From: Myroides indicus
GTDB lineage: Bacteria > Bacteroidota > Bacteroidia > Flavobacteriales > Flavobacteriaceae
Direction of reading: 5' to 3'
DNA: 64,000 bases
NCBI RefSeq assembly: GCF_004364575.1
Contig: NZ_SOAG01000014.1
Span: forward strand, 20,656 to 84,655
The notes under the pieces are model-generated. The model was not told the DNA's origin, made no database searches, and was given only the letters and a program-made list of their open reading frames with translations. Both the position numbers and the translations under genes were made by a program. Within the stretch, counting starts at the first letter, position 1. Every line of letters begins with the position of its first letter. Of this stretch, positions 55,803 to 64,000 are shown in pieces.

Positions 55803-58800
55803 ATGAGTAAATTTACAAAAATTGCAACAAGCACTTTGCTCCTTATTTGTAGCGTTTTGATCTTCGCTATCAATAAAGAATATGATATGGGCAGGCTCCT
55901 CTTTGATATATATAACAAAAAAGAGAAAGTATTTGAGGCATCGAAAGAAGGTTTGGATAATGCAACTAAACTTAATATAGCTAGTAGTGCTGCGAATGTT
56001 CTTTTTGAAGATGATTTTGAAGGAACTACTTCAAAATGGACCTTTGCTAATGAGAGTAATGCCTGGTATATAGGCAGTGCTGTGAAAAACGGAGGTACAA
56101 AATCTTTATATATTTCCGATGATAAAGGAACTTCAAATAACTATTCGACAGGTACATCTGTATCATTTGCTGTTAGTGATGATATTTCAATTCCTTCAAC
56201 AGTGTCAGATGTTGCTTTAATTTTTGACTATAGAGTAGAAGGAGAAGGATCAGGATCATTTATATATGATTATCTGGAGGTTTGGATAGTAGAAGATACT
56301 TTTTCGCCTACAGCAGGGACAAAACTGACCACTACAGATGGTATTTTAGTAGGGGGACCATATACGCAACAAAGTTCGTGGCAAACCGAAACACTCATTG
56401 TTGATTTAAGTAGTTATGCAGGAAAAAAAATAAAAATTGTATGTCAGTGGGCAAATGATTCGATTATATTTTACCCTCCTGCTGCTGCCATTGATAATGT
56501 TGAATTATCTTCAATTACTTGTTCCGGTCCAAAAGATATGGTAATAAGTGGGATTGGAACTGCTAGTGCCACAGCTACCTGGTCAGGTCCTACAGGCTCT
56601 GCAGTTACTGAATATGAACTGTATCTCGGAACGGACTCAGCTAAACCAGATAGTTCTTCTAGCTTAATTAGTGTAAATAATACTAATACCTATAATTTTA
56701 CTGGTCTGACTCCGGCTGAACATTATTATGTATGGTATAGATCTGTTTGCAGTTCTACGGATCAGAGCTATTGGGTAGGACCGGTAAAATTTGCAACACA
56801 GTGTACGGCTCTTACGATTCCTTTCTGGGAAGGGTTTAATACGGATTCTACTACCATCGACTGCTGGTCGATCGTAGACGGAAATAATGATTCTACCTCT
56901 ACTACAGGAGATAATATCTGGAAACCTTATACAATCAGTCCGATTGAAGGAGATCAGATGATGTATTTTTATGGATCCTCAGCAGGGGCTCCTCATGATG
57001 ACTGGTTAATATCACCGGCATTTACACTGGATGCTACCAAAATATATAAATTGACGTATACTTATAAAACTACTACTACTTATGACAATGATTTTGAGGT
57101 ATTACTTTCTGAAAATGGAACAGGTACAAGTGATTTTACAACTACCCTTTTGACAAAAAAAGGGCATAGCAGCAGTACAGAAGAAGGAGAGACTTTGTTT
57201 TTAGGAGGTATTAGTGGAGATGTTAATATCGCCTGGCATGTAACTACTCCTTCCTCAGCTACTTATGTGTATTTAGATGACGTGACTCTTGTTGAAGTAG
57301 ACTGTGCAGATCCTATGAATTTGGACGTTAAAGATATAGAGCCTGATAAAGCTACTATCTTATGGGAAGACGACTTTAATTCAAGCTGGGAATATGTAGT
57401 TCAGGAAGAAGGAGAGGGATATCCGGGCGGAGCAGGTACAGCTTCCACAGCCGACGAAGTAACTGTTACACAAGATAATAGCGGAGCAAATCTAAGCGAT
57501 AATACAGAGTATGAGTTTTATGTTCGGGCAAAGTGTGCCGATGGAACTTTTGGCGACTGGATAGGTCCTTTTGTATTCAGAACAACTTGTGCGCCAGTTG
57601 CCTGGCCGTTTACAGAAGATTTTGAAACAACTTCCACTACCGTAAATTGCTGGACAGTTGTAGATGGAAATGGGGATGGAACCTCTACCTCAAACCAATG
57701 GGAACTTTATAGTAGTACTACATATGCTTATGAAGGCACTTACAGTATGCGGTTTTATGGAACTTCCGGAAAAACTCATGATGATTGGCTGGTATCACCA
57801 ACGATCGAAATGGATGCTGCAGATATTTATCAATTGACGTATTACTATAGAACCAATGCTTCATACGATAATGAATTTGAAGTAAAAGTTTCTACAAACG
57901 GAACAGATCCGTCTGAGTTTACAACTACTTTATTAGCGTCTGATACGTATAAGAATGAAGATTATGAGAAAAAAATATTGTATATTACAGGAGTAGATGG
58001 TGATGCTAATATCGGTTGGCATGTAACTTCTGATAATACCTCTACTTATGTATATCTGGATTTGATTACTTTAGAAAAAGTAGATTGTATAGGACCGGAG
58101 GACGATATTGCAATCAGTGATTTGGAAACGGATCGGGCTACGTTTAATTGGACAGATACTCTTAATTCTGAATGGGAGACGTATGTTCAACCTGCAGGAG
58201 GTGGAGAACCAACAGGTAGTGGTACTTTAACTAGTACTAAACCGGTAACCGTAACCCGTACCAATGGCACAGGAAGCGGAAATTTACAGCCTAATACAGA
58301 GTATGAATTCTGGGTTCGCTCAACTTGTGGAGCAGGTAAAAACAGTGGATGGATAGGACCATTTACGTTCAGAACACCATGTGATGTTCAAACTTTACCA
58401 TTCTGGGAGGGTTTTAATACCACATCTCCTACAATTGACTGTTGGGTAACCGTTGATGTTAATGATGACGCTACTTCTCCTACAGGAAGTAATCTTTGGA
58501 GACGTTATACAGTCAGTCCGTATGAAGGTGATCAAATGATGTATTTCTATGGGACTTCTACAGCTGCACCTCATGATGATTGGTTGATATCCCCAACATT
58601 TACGGTAGATTCAACAAAATATTACAAATTGTTATATCACTATAAAACAAGTACTACTTATCAAAATGATTTCGAAGTTGCTTTGTCAAATAACGGACAA
58701 GATCCGTCTGAACTGACAAAAGTACTACTAACCAAAAACGGACATAGTGATTCGAACTGGGAGGAAGAAAAAATAATTATCGGAGGAGAAAATGGCGATA

Positions 58801-61800
58801 TCAATATTGGTTGGCATGTAACCACTCCTGATTCAGGAACTTATTTATATATAGACAATGTTTTTTTAGAAGAGATAGATTGTCCGGAACCAATGAATTT
58901 AGGTAGTAAAGATGAAGAGGAAGAAAAAGCAACCATTTATTGGGAGGATAACTTTGGTTCGGATTGGGAATATATTATACAGAAATCAGGAGGCCCTACA
59001 CCATTGCCAACGATCACAGGAACAGCAACTACAAAGACAGAAGTGGTTGTAGATGAAGATAAAAACGGAGACAGTTTAACGTCTAATACGGAATATGAAT
59101 TTTATGTTCGTACAAACTGTGCAAACGGTGTAGACGGAGAATGGTCCGGACCGTACAAGTTTAAAACAGCCTGCGGGATATTTACAACACCTTTCTGGGA
59201 AGGTTTCAATGGCAGCTCCACTACAATAGATTGTTGGACTATCATAGATGGCAATGACGATTCTACCTCTCCTACAGGTAATAATATATGGCATACAAGT
59301 ACGACTAATTACGAAGGGGGGCAATCCATGTATTTTTACGGATCACAATCAGCTGATTCGTTGCGCCCGCACGACGATTGGTTGATTTCTCCTACCATTA
59401 CCTTTGAGACAGGAAAAACATATCGATTAAAATATCATTATCGAACCAGTACTACAGCTACGTATGATTATGAATTCGAAGTATTGCTGTCTGATTCGGG
59501 AACAGATACAGATAAATTTACAACTACGGTTGTTCCTAAAAATAAATACGACCCAAGTACAGAGTGGGAAGAAGAATACGTGTTTATTTCCGGAGCTAGC
59601 GGGGACGTTAATATCGCCTGGCATGTAACTTCTGAGACAAACTATACTTATCTTTATATAGATAATGTGTTTATAGAGGAAGTAATCGGTTGTCGTGAAC
59701 CATTACCGTCAACCATGGGAGTTAAAGATATAGAGAAAGATGAAGCAACTATCTTTTGGGATGATGAGTTTGGCGCTACTGACTGGGAATATTATGTGCA
59801 GGAAGCCGGAGGAGCTGCTCCTTCAGGTAGCGGAACGGCTACTACAAATAAAGAAAATACGGTGACTCAGGATGCTTCAGGTACAACGTTAGAGCCCAAT
59901 ACAGAATATGAATTCTATGTTCGTACGGATTGTGGCAATGGAGAGTTTAGTATCTGGCAGGGACCGTATCAGTTTATAACAGCATGTGATATTTATACCA
60001 CACCATTCTGGGAAGGGTTTAACGACGCAGATAAAACGTACAGATGCTGGACCATCATAGATGGAAACGGAGATTCTACTTCTCCAACAGGAAGTAATAT
60101 CTGGCGTATTTATAATACTGCATCTGGCGTGTATGAAGGAGATCAGTCGATGTATTTTTACGGTAGTACAGGAACTCACGATGACTGGTTGATTTCGCCA
60201 ACCATAGACATGAATACAGGAACATATGTGTTGAAATATCGCTATAAAAATATCGCTTCAACGTCCTATAGCAGCTCGATGGAGATATTGTTATCCTCCG
60301 ATGGAGTAGATACAACAAAATTCACGACTACTATATTGCCAACTGAAGTTTATCAGGAGGGAGATTGGAAAGAAAAAGTAGTATTCTTTACCGGAGTTCC
60401 CGGAGATGTTAATCTGGCGTGGCATGTGAATTCTACGGGTACTACTTATTTTTACCTGGATGATGTAACGCTGAAAGAAGTAGAAACCTGCCCTGAACCT
60501 TATTATGTAACGGTAACGGGTCAGACGACTACTACGATAGATATAGAGTGGGAACAAGATGGAGGAGCAACCAGCTGGGAGGTTATTGTAGTTGATTACG
60601 GAGAAGATGAAACCGCTACACCCGTTCAAACGGCTACTGTAACGGGAAGTCCGAGTACAACGATAACCGGATTGGACGAAGGTAAAGCTTATACCATTTA
60701 TGTACGGGCAAAATGTACAGGTGGAAATGATAACAGTGATTGGAGTACACCGACTGAAGGAGGTACCGAAGTAGGTGCAAGTGATGAGTGCTCGGGAGCA
60801 ATGAACATTCCGGTAAACGATGGTACAGAATGTGAGAAAACAGTATCGGGAGCCCTTTTGGGGCCAACAGAATCCTCAGTTGACCCGAATATAATACCGA
60901 CTTGTAATGATTTTATAAGAAATGACGTTTGGTTTGAGTTTACAGCCACATCTGATATACATATGCTTGAGGTGTTAGATTTGGTAGCCTTACCGAGTAC
61001 TACTCTTTCACCAACACTTTATATTTCGATATACGATCAAAGCTGTACGGCTATGGTGGGAGGTAATCCGCCGATAGCGTGTTATACGGTTACAGCCACA
61101 GGAGAAAAAACCAGAATATTGAGAGATCTGACTCCGGGACAGCAGTACTATGTAAGAATAGGAAATTATGAACGAACAGACGATCAACCGGATTTTATTT
61201 TCAAACTCTGTTTGACGACTTCGGATAAAGGCTTTTTAGACATAAGCCCAAGTGGAGAAGACTATACAGCGGAAGAATTAGTAAAAGATGTTTTAGTTGA
61301 CTCTGATTGTGATTTAGTATCTGATGTTAACTATAAGGTAGCAGACGGAAGTCCGGCAACGCTCGATGTCAATACATTGGGATATTTTAGTAGAAAGGAC
61401 AGTGTTGATTTTCCGTTTGATGAAGGGATAGTGCTTTCTACCGGAGAGATAGAATATGTTGCGGGACCATTCAGAGGAGGGACCACAGCTCCGGGCGGAG
61501 ACTCAAATGCCAGAGGAGATAATCCGCACAGGTGGAATGGAGATAAAGATTTAAACGATGCCATTGCTGATGCAGGAGGAACTTCCGTAGGTGGTGGTTC
61601 GATGCGTTCAACGGAACTGGAATTTGATTTTATTCCTGTAAAGGATTCCATTCATTTTGAGTATCTGTTTGCATCCAATAGCTATGATCAATCATGTACT
61701 ACTGCGGGTTGTAATAATGGGGCGATGTTTGCTGCCTGGTTAATTGATTTAACCACAGGAGAAGGAATTAATTTAGCTAAAATACCAGATACAGAGACAC

Positions 61801-63365
61801 CAATCGCACTGAATACTATTCTGGATGCTGTTAAATCAGGTAAGGATATAGCGTCGGGTTGTACGGATGTAAATGTAGAATATTATTGGAAACACTACAG
61901 TCCTGGTGGTGTTGGAGCTGACAGTCCGTTGGATGCAGCGGTTGATTATGCAGGATTGACAAAAGAAATGCAGTCTCAAACTGTTCATGTGGTGCCGGGA
62001 CGTAAGTATCACATCAAGCTGGCGGTAATGGATTTTTGTACAACAAAAGCACATACTTCAGCCGTATTCTTTAATGCAGGAAGTTTTGACTTGGGAGATT
62101 TAGATCTGGGAGATGATTTACTGGTGGAAGACGGTAATGCACTATGTGGAGGAGAATGTGTGACTATAAAATCCGGTTTAGGCGGAGATGAAGAAATAGA
62201 TGTGGATGTAGAGATCCAGTGGTACAAAGACGGAGAGGAAATTCCTGGTGCAACTGAATCGGAGTATGAAGCATGTGAATCAGGAACATATAAAGTTGTA
62301 GGAAGATATCCTACGATAAATTGTGAGGTGGTAGGTGAAAAAGTAATCGAAATTTACCCTGCAATTTCTCAAGTAGTTCACACACCGGCAGAACTCGAAA
62401 TGTGTCGATTCTCACTGAATGAAAGAGTGCTGGACTTGTCAGCGGTAGAAGCGGACATGTTTGCCGATGTAGATAGGGAAGACTATACAACAGCTTATTA
62501 CCTCACAGAAGAGGATGCTTCAGAGGGAAGTGAAGACACGATTGATGAAACAGCCTATGTAGTAGAAGGAGAAGAAGATTTAAGTGTTTACATCCGTATA
62601 GAAGATACCCGTACAGGTTGTCATGAAGTGTTTATTTTGAGAATTAAGGTAGAACAGGGTGCTATGCCAGGCAAGCCGACAGATGTTAAGGTTTGTGCAG
62701 AATATACATTCCCTGATGTGGATGGCGATCAGTATTATTACACCGAACCAGGAGCAGAAGGCAAAGAATACAAAGTAGGAGATATTTTATCTGAACCGGG
62801 AGAGCATACGATTTACCTGTTGCAGATGAATACTGAAGAAGGATGTTACGAAGAAACTTCTTTTATAGTTGATATCACCGCCCCTGTTACAGCAGATGTA
62901 TTTGAAGATCAAACCCTGAGTTGTGAGTTGTATGATTTAAAACCGCTTTCAGAGCACAACAGTTACTATACCGAGCCGGGTGGCCCTGAAGGTTCAGGTA
63001 TAGAGTTACAAGTAGGAATGCTGATCCCTATGGCACAGACCATTTATGTTTATGCGAGTTCAGACGACGGTTTGTGTACGGATGAAAGCAGTTTTACAAT
63101 AACTTATGAAGATTGTCCGATTCCAAGAGGAATCTCTCCAAACGGTGATGGCAAGAATGATACGTTTGATTTAAGTGTTCATGGAGTAGAGGACATCAAA
63201 ATCTACAACCGCTGGGGTACTGAGGTTTATTCTCATGGAACAGGTTATACTGATGAATGGTACGGACAGAACAAAGATGGTAAGCAACTTCCTGACGGAA
63301 CGTATTACTACGTGATTCATGCACATGGTAAAATGCGTACAGGTTGGGTGCAGATAAATAAATAG
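55803..63365 (+). CDS. Giant secreted adhesin with FnIII and choice-of-anchor J repeats, T9SS type B sorting domain (2520 aa)
   Basis: A signal peptide spans ~1-23. A first, divergent anchor-J domain (~66-238; EDDFEGTTSKW, GTKSLYISDD) is followed by an FnIII domain, then five more anchor-J domains starting near 333, 596, 860, 1124 and 1395, alternating with FnIII domains near 500, 762, 1027, 1298 and 1562. The C-terminal half repeats the paralogue layout: Cys-containing beta domain (~1660), choice-of-anchor L (~1816-2103), Ig-like, tail domain, and type B sorting domain (~2440-2520; GISPNGDGKNDTFDL, GWVQINK). It is the longest paralogue. A porP/sprF gene follows after 183 bases and is its probable export partner. 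Confidence 0.92.
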   Translation: MSKFTKIATSTLLLICSVLIFAINKEYDMGRLLFDIYNKKEKVFEASKEGLDNATKLNIASSAANVLFEDDFEGTTSKWTFANESNAWYIGSAVKNGGTKSLYISDDKGTSNNYSTGTSVSFAVSDDISIPSTVSDVALIFDYRVEGEGSGSFIYDYLEVWIVEDTFSPTAGTKLTTTDGILVGGPYTQQSSWQTETLIVDLSSYAGKKIKIVCQWANDSIIFYPPAAAIDNVELSSITCSGPKDMVISGIGTASATATWSGPTGSAVTEYELYLGTDSAKPDSSSSLISVNNTNTYNFTGLTPAEHYYVWYRSVCSSTDQSYWVGPVKFATQCTALTIPFWEGFNTDSTTIDCWSIVDGNNDSTSTTGDNIWKPYTISPIEGDQMMYFYGSSAGAPHDDWLISPAFTLDATKIYKLTYTYKTTTTYDNDFEVLLSENGTGTSDFTTTLLTKKGHSSSTEEGETLFLGGISGDVNIAWHVTTPSSATYVYLDDVTLVEVDCADPMNLDVKDIEPDKATILWEDDFNSSWEYVVQEEGEGYPGGAGTASTADEVTVTQDNSGANLSDNTEYEFYVRAKCADGTFGDWIGPFVFRTTCAPVAWPFTEDFETTSTTVNCWTVVDGNGDGTSTSNQWELYSSTTYAYEGTYSMRFYGTSGKTHDDWLVSPTIEMDAADIYQLTYYYRTNASYDNEFEVKVSTNGTDPSEFTTTLLASDTYKNEDYEKKILYITGVDGDANIGWHVTSDNTSTYVYLDLITLEKVDCIGPEDDIAISDLETDRATFNWTDTLNSEWETYVQPAGGGEPTGSGTLTSTKPVTVTRTNGTGSGNLQPNTEYEFWVRSTCGAGKNSGWIGPFTFRTPCDVQTLPFWEGFNTTSPTIDCWVTVDVNDDATSPTGSNLWRRYTVSPYEGDQMMYFYGTSTAAPHDDWLISPTFTVDSTKYYKLLYHYKTSTTYQNDFEVALSNNGQDPSELTKVLLTKNGHSDSNWEEEKIIIGGENGDINIGWHVTTPDSGTYLYIDNVFLEEIDCPEPMNLGSKDEEEEKATIYWEDNFGSDWEYIIQKSGGPTPLPTITGTATTKTEVVVDEDKNGDSLTSNTEYEFYVRTNCANGVDGEWSGPYKFKTACGIFTTPFWEGFNGSSTTIDCWTIIDGNDDSTSPTGNNIWHTSTTNYEGGQSMYFYGSQSADSLRPHDDWLISPTITFETGKTYRLKYHYRTSTTATYDYEFEVLLSDSGTDTDKFTTTVVPKNKYDPSTEWEEEYVFISGASGDVNIAWHVTSETNYTYLYIDNVFIEEVIGCREPLPSTMGVKDIEKDEATIFWDDEFGATDWEYYVQEAGGAAPSGSGTATTNKENTVTQDASGTTLEPNTEYEFYVRTDCGNGEFSIWQGPYQFITACDIYTTPFWEGFNDADKTYRCWTIIDGNGDSTSPTGSNIWRIYNTASGVYEGDQSMYFYGSTGTHDDWLISPTIDMNTGTYVLKYRYKNIASTSYSSSMEILLSSDGVDTTKFTTTILPTEVYQEGDWKEKVVFFTGVPGDVNLAWHVNSTGTTYFYLDDVTLKEVETCPEPYYVTVTGQTTTTIDIEWEQDGGATSWEVIVVDYGEDETATPVQTATVTGSPSTTITGLDEGKAYTIYVRAKCTGGNDNSDWSTPTEGGTEVGASDECSGAMNIPVNDGTECEKTVSGALLGPTESSVDPNIIPTCNDFIRNDVWFEFTATSDIHMLEVLDLVALPSTTLSPTLYISIYDQSCTAMVGGNPPIACYTVTATGEKTRILRDLTPGQQYYVRIGNYERTDDQPDFIFKLCLTTSDKGFLDISPSGEDYTAEELVKDVLVDSDCDLVSDVNYKVADGSPATLDVNTLGYFSRKDSVDFPFDEGIVLSTGEIEYVAGPFRGGTTAPGGDSNARGDNPHRWNGDKDLNDAIADAGGTSVGGGSMRSTELEFDFIPVKDSIHFEYLFASNSYDQSCTTAGCNNGAMFAAWLIDLTTGEGINLAKIPDTETPIALNTILDAVKSGKDIASGCTDVNVEYYWKHYSPGGVGADSPLDAAVDYAGLTKEMQSQTVHVVPGRKYHIKLAVMDFCTTKAHTSAVFFNAGSFDLGDLDLGDDLLVEDGNALCGGECVTIKSGLGGDEEIDVDVEIQWYKDGEEIPGATESEYEACESGTYKVVGRYPTINCEVVGEKVIEIYPAISQVVHTPAELEMCRFSLNERVLDLSAVEADMFADVDREDYTTAYYLTEEDASEGSEDTIDETAYVVEGEEDLSVYIRIEDTRTGCHEVFILRIKVEQGAMPGKPTDVKVCAEYTFPDVDGDQYYYTEPGAEGKEYKVGDILSEPGEHTIYLLQMNTEEGCYEETSFIVDITAPVTADVFEDQTLSCELYDLKPLSEHNSYYTEPGGPEGSGIELQVGMLIPMAQTIYVYASSDDGLCTDESSFTITYEDCPIPRGISPNGDGKNDTFDLSVHGVEDIKIYNRWGTEVYSHGTGYTDEWYGQNKDGKQLPDGTYYYVIHAHGKMRTGWVQINK

Positions 63366-63383
63366 TTTTGGTTAGAGTTTGTT

Positions 63384-63436
63384 ATTCTCAGGTAAAGTAG
63401 TAATCTTCAAAAAATTTCTACTTTGCCAGAGATTAA
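63384..63436 (+). terminator. Terminator hairpin after adhesin, copy 4 (diverged)
   Basis: TCTCAGGTAAAGTAG (63386-63400) pairs with CTACTTTGCCAGAGA (63418-63432) with one G-U pair and an A-A mismatch. The layout (GTTA before, TTAAC after) matches the other adhesin hairpins although the stem bases have changed on both sides. Confidence 0.65.
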
Positions 63437-63548
63437 CAAATGGATCATTCCTCTGTCCTAGATATTTTTGAAACTCTTAAAAATAGACAGAGGTACAGTA
63501 ACGTTAATACTAAGAAACAACCTGAATTTTTTAATTTGCATAAAAAAT

Positions 63549-64000
63549 ATGAAAATAGTAATCAAAGGTTTCCTGGTGCTTTTTGCTTTGAGTTCTTCTT
63601 TTGAAGTTGTAGCCCAACAAAACCCGCAATACACACAGTATATGTATAACATGAGTGTAATCAACCCAGCTTATGCAGGTAGTAAGGAGAGTTTGTCTAT
63701 GGGACTTTTGTACCGTAAGCAGTGGGTTGGCTTTGAAGGGGCACCTGCCACCGGTACTTTTTTCGGACATACCCGGGTTGGTAAAAATGTGGGATTGGGC
63801 TTATCCTTTATCAACGATAAACTGGGACCTATTACAGAGAACAACGTTTACGGAGACTTTTCCTATACGTTAGATTTAGGTAGAGAACACAAGCTGGCTT
63901 TGGGGCTTAAGGCAGGAGCTACGTTTCACAATGCTAAATTACTTTCTGAGGTAGGCGTTTATGATCAGATGGATCCGGATGATCCGGCTTTTGGAGAAGA
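63549..64000 (+). CDS. PorP/SprF family T9SS outer-membrane protein, N-terminal part (cut by window end)
   Basis: The first 150 codons are present. The signal peptide (MKIVIKGFLVLFALSSSFEV then VA) is unrelated in sequence to that of the 12124 copy. From QQNPQYTQYMYNMSVINPAY onward the protein is identical to the 12124 copy through the window edge, while the DNA has about twenty differences, all silent. It should be the partner of the 55803 adhesin, being the next gene on the same strand. Confidence 0.92.
   Translation, partial: MKIVIKGFLVLFALSSSFEVVAQQNPQYTQYMYNMSVINPAYAGSKESLSMGLLYRKQWVGFEGAPATGTFFGHTRVGKNVGLGLSFINDKLGPITENNVYGDFSYTLDLGREHKLALGLKAGATFHNAKLLSEVGVYDQMDPDDPAFGE

Noticed and set aside
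47911..63365. Repeated Cys-PFWEGFN blocks as a CRISPR-like or transposon repeat
   Set aside because: They are in-frame protein domain repeats spaced by about 800 bases with diverged DNA, inside long open reading frames.
63458..63770. Minus-strand frames near the right edge
   Set aside because: They overlap the clearly coding start of the PorP/SprF gene on the plus strand.

Overview
This AT-rich 64 kb window comes from a gliding-type Bacteroidetes, most likely a member of the Flavobacteriaceae. The evidence is the set of type IX secretion (T9SS) proteins (PorP/SprF, PorW/SprE, type B C-terminal sorting domains), an HU/CCDC81-SPOR protein, a DUF5687 ABC permease, the flavobacterial order of ATP synthase genes, and promoters of the TTG-N17-20-TAnnTTTG type. 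No tRNA, rRNA, CRISPR array, insertion sequence or phage gene was seen.

Layout. 1-6256: the tail of one giant surface adhesin and a complete second one (1791 aa), each ending in the same C-terminal domain and terminator hairpin. 6616-11706: OlsF-like ornithine-lipid acyltransferase (minus), exonuclease III, an OmpA lipoprotein and an MscS-type channel. 11916-14988: two possible small ORFs, a PorP/SprF outer-membrane protein and a TPR/PD40/OmpA protein. 15136-23704: a low-complexity secreted protein, S1/P1 nuclease, thioesterase, HU-SPOR protein, DprA, TrpS, PlsC, RecA and a DUF922-like protein. 23823-27023: a tight cluster for tRNA U34 hydroxylation (TrhO, TrhP/U32, ferredoxin, ArsC-like). 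27070-36702: metallo-hydrolase, YicC, Gmk, NadD, GpsA, TerC, a dihaem cytochrome c, a hypothetical gene and an ABC exporter. 36870-45719: PorW/SprE, bactofilin, AtpZ, a small membrane protein and atpBEFHAG; atpD and atpC are absent here.

45864-64000: a second adhesin region. It has a TPR/LuxR-type regulator broken by a one-base shift in a 9-T run, a 2241-aa adhesin, a decayed PorP/SprF remnant, an XRE-type regulator with a nearby inverted repeat, a 2520-aa adhesin, and the start of a second PorP/SprF that matches the first copy in its mature part.

How the parts fit: the adhesins carry type B sorting domains, and PorP/SprF proteins are known partners for exporting such cargo through T9SS. PorW belongs to the same machine. 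The two regulators and the candidate sites beside the adhesins suggest switched or variable expression, but this is inference. The most unusual molecular observation outside the adhesins is that TrhO carries a C-terminal domain homologous to the C-terminal domain of the adjacent U32 protein TrhP, although the two enzymes make the same tRNA modification by different chemistry.
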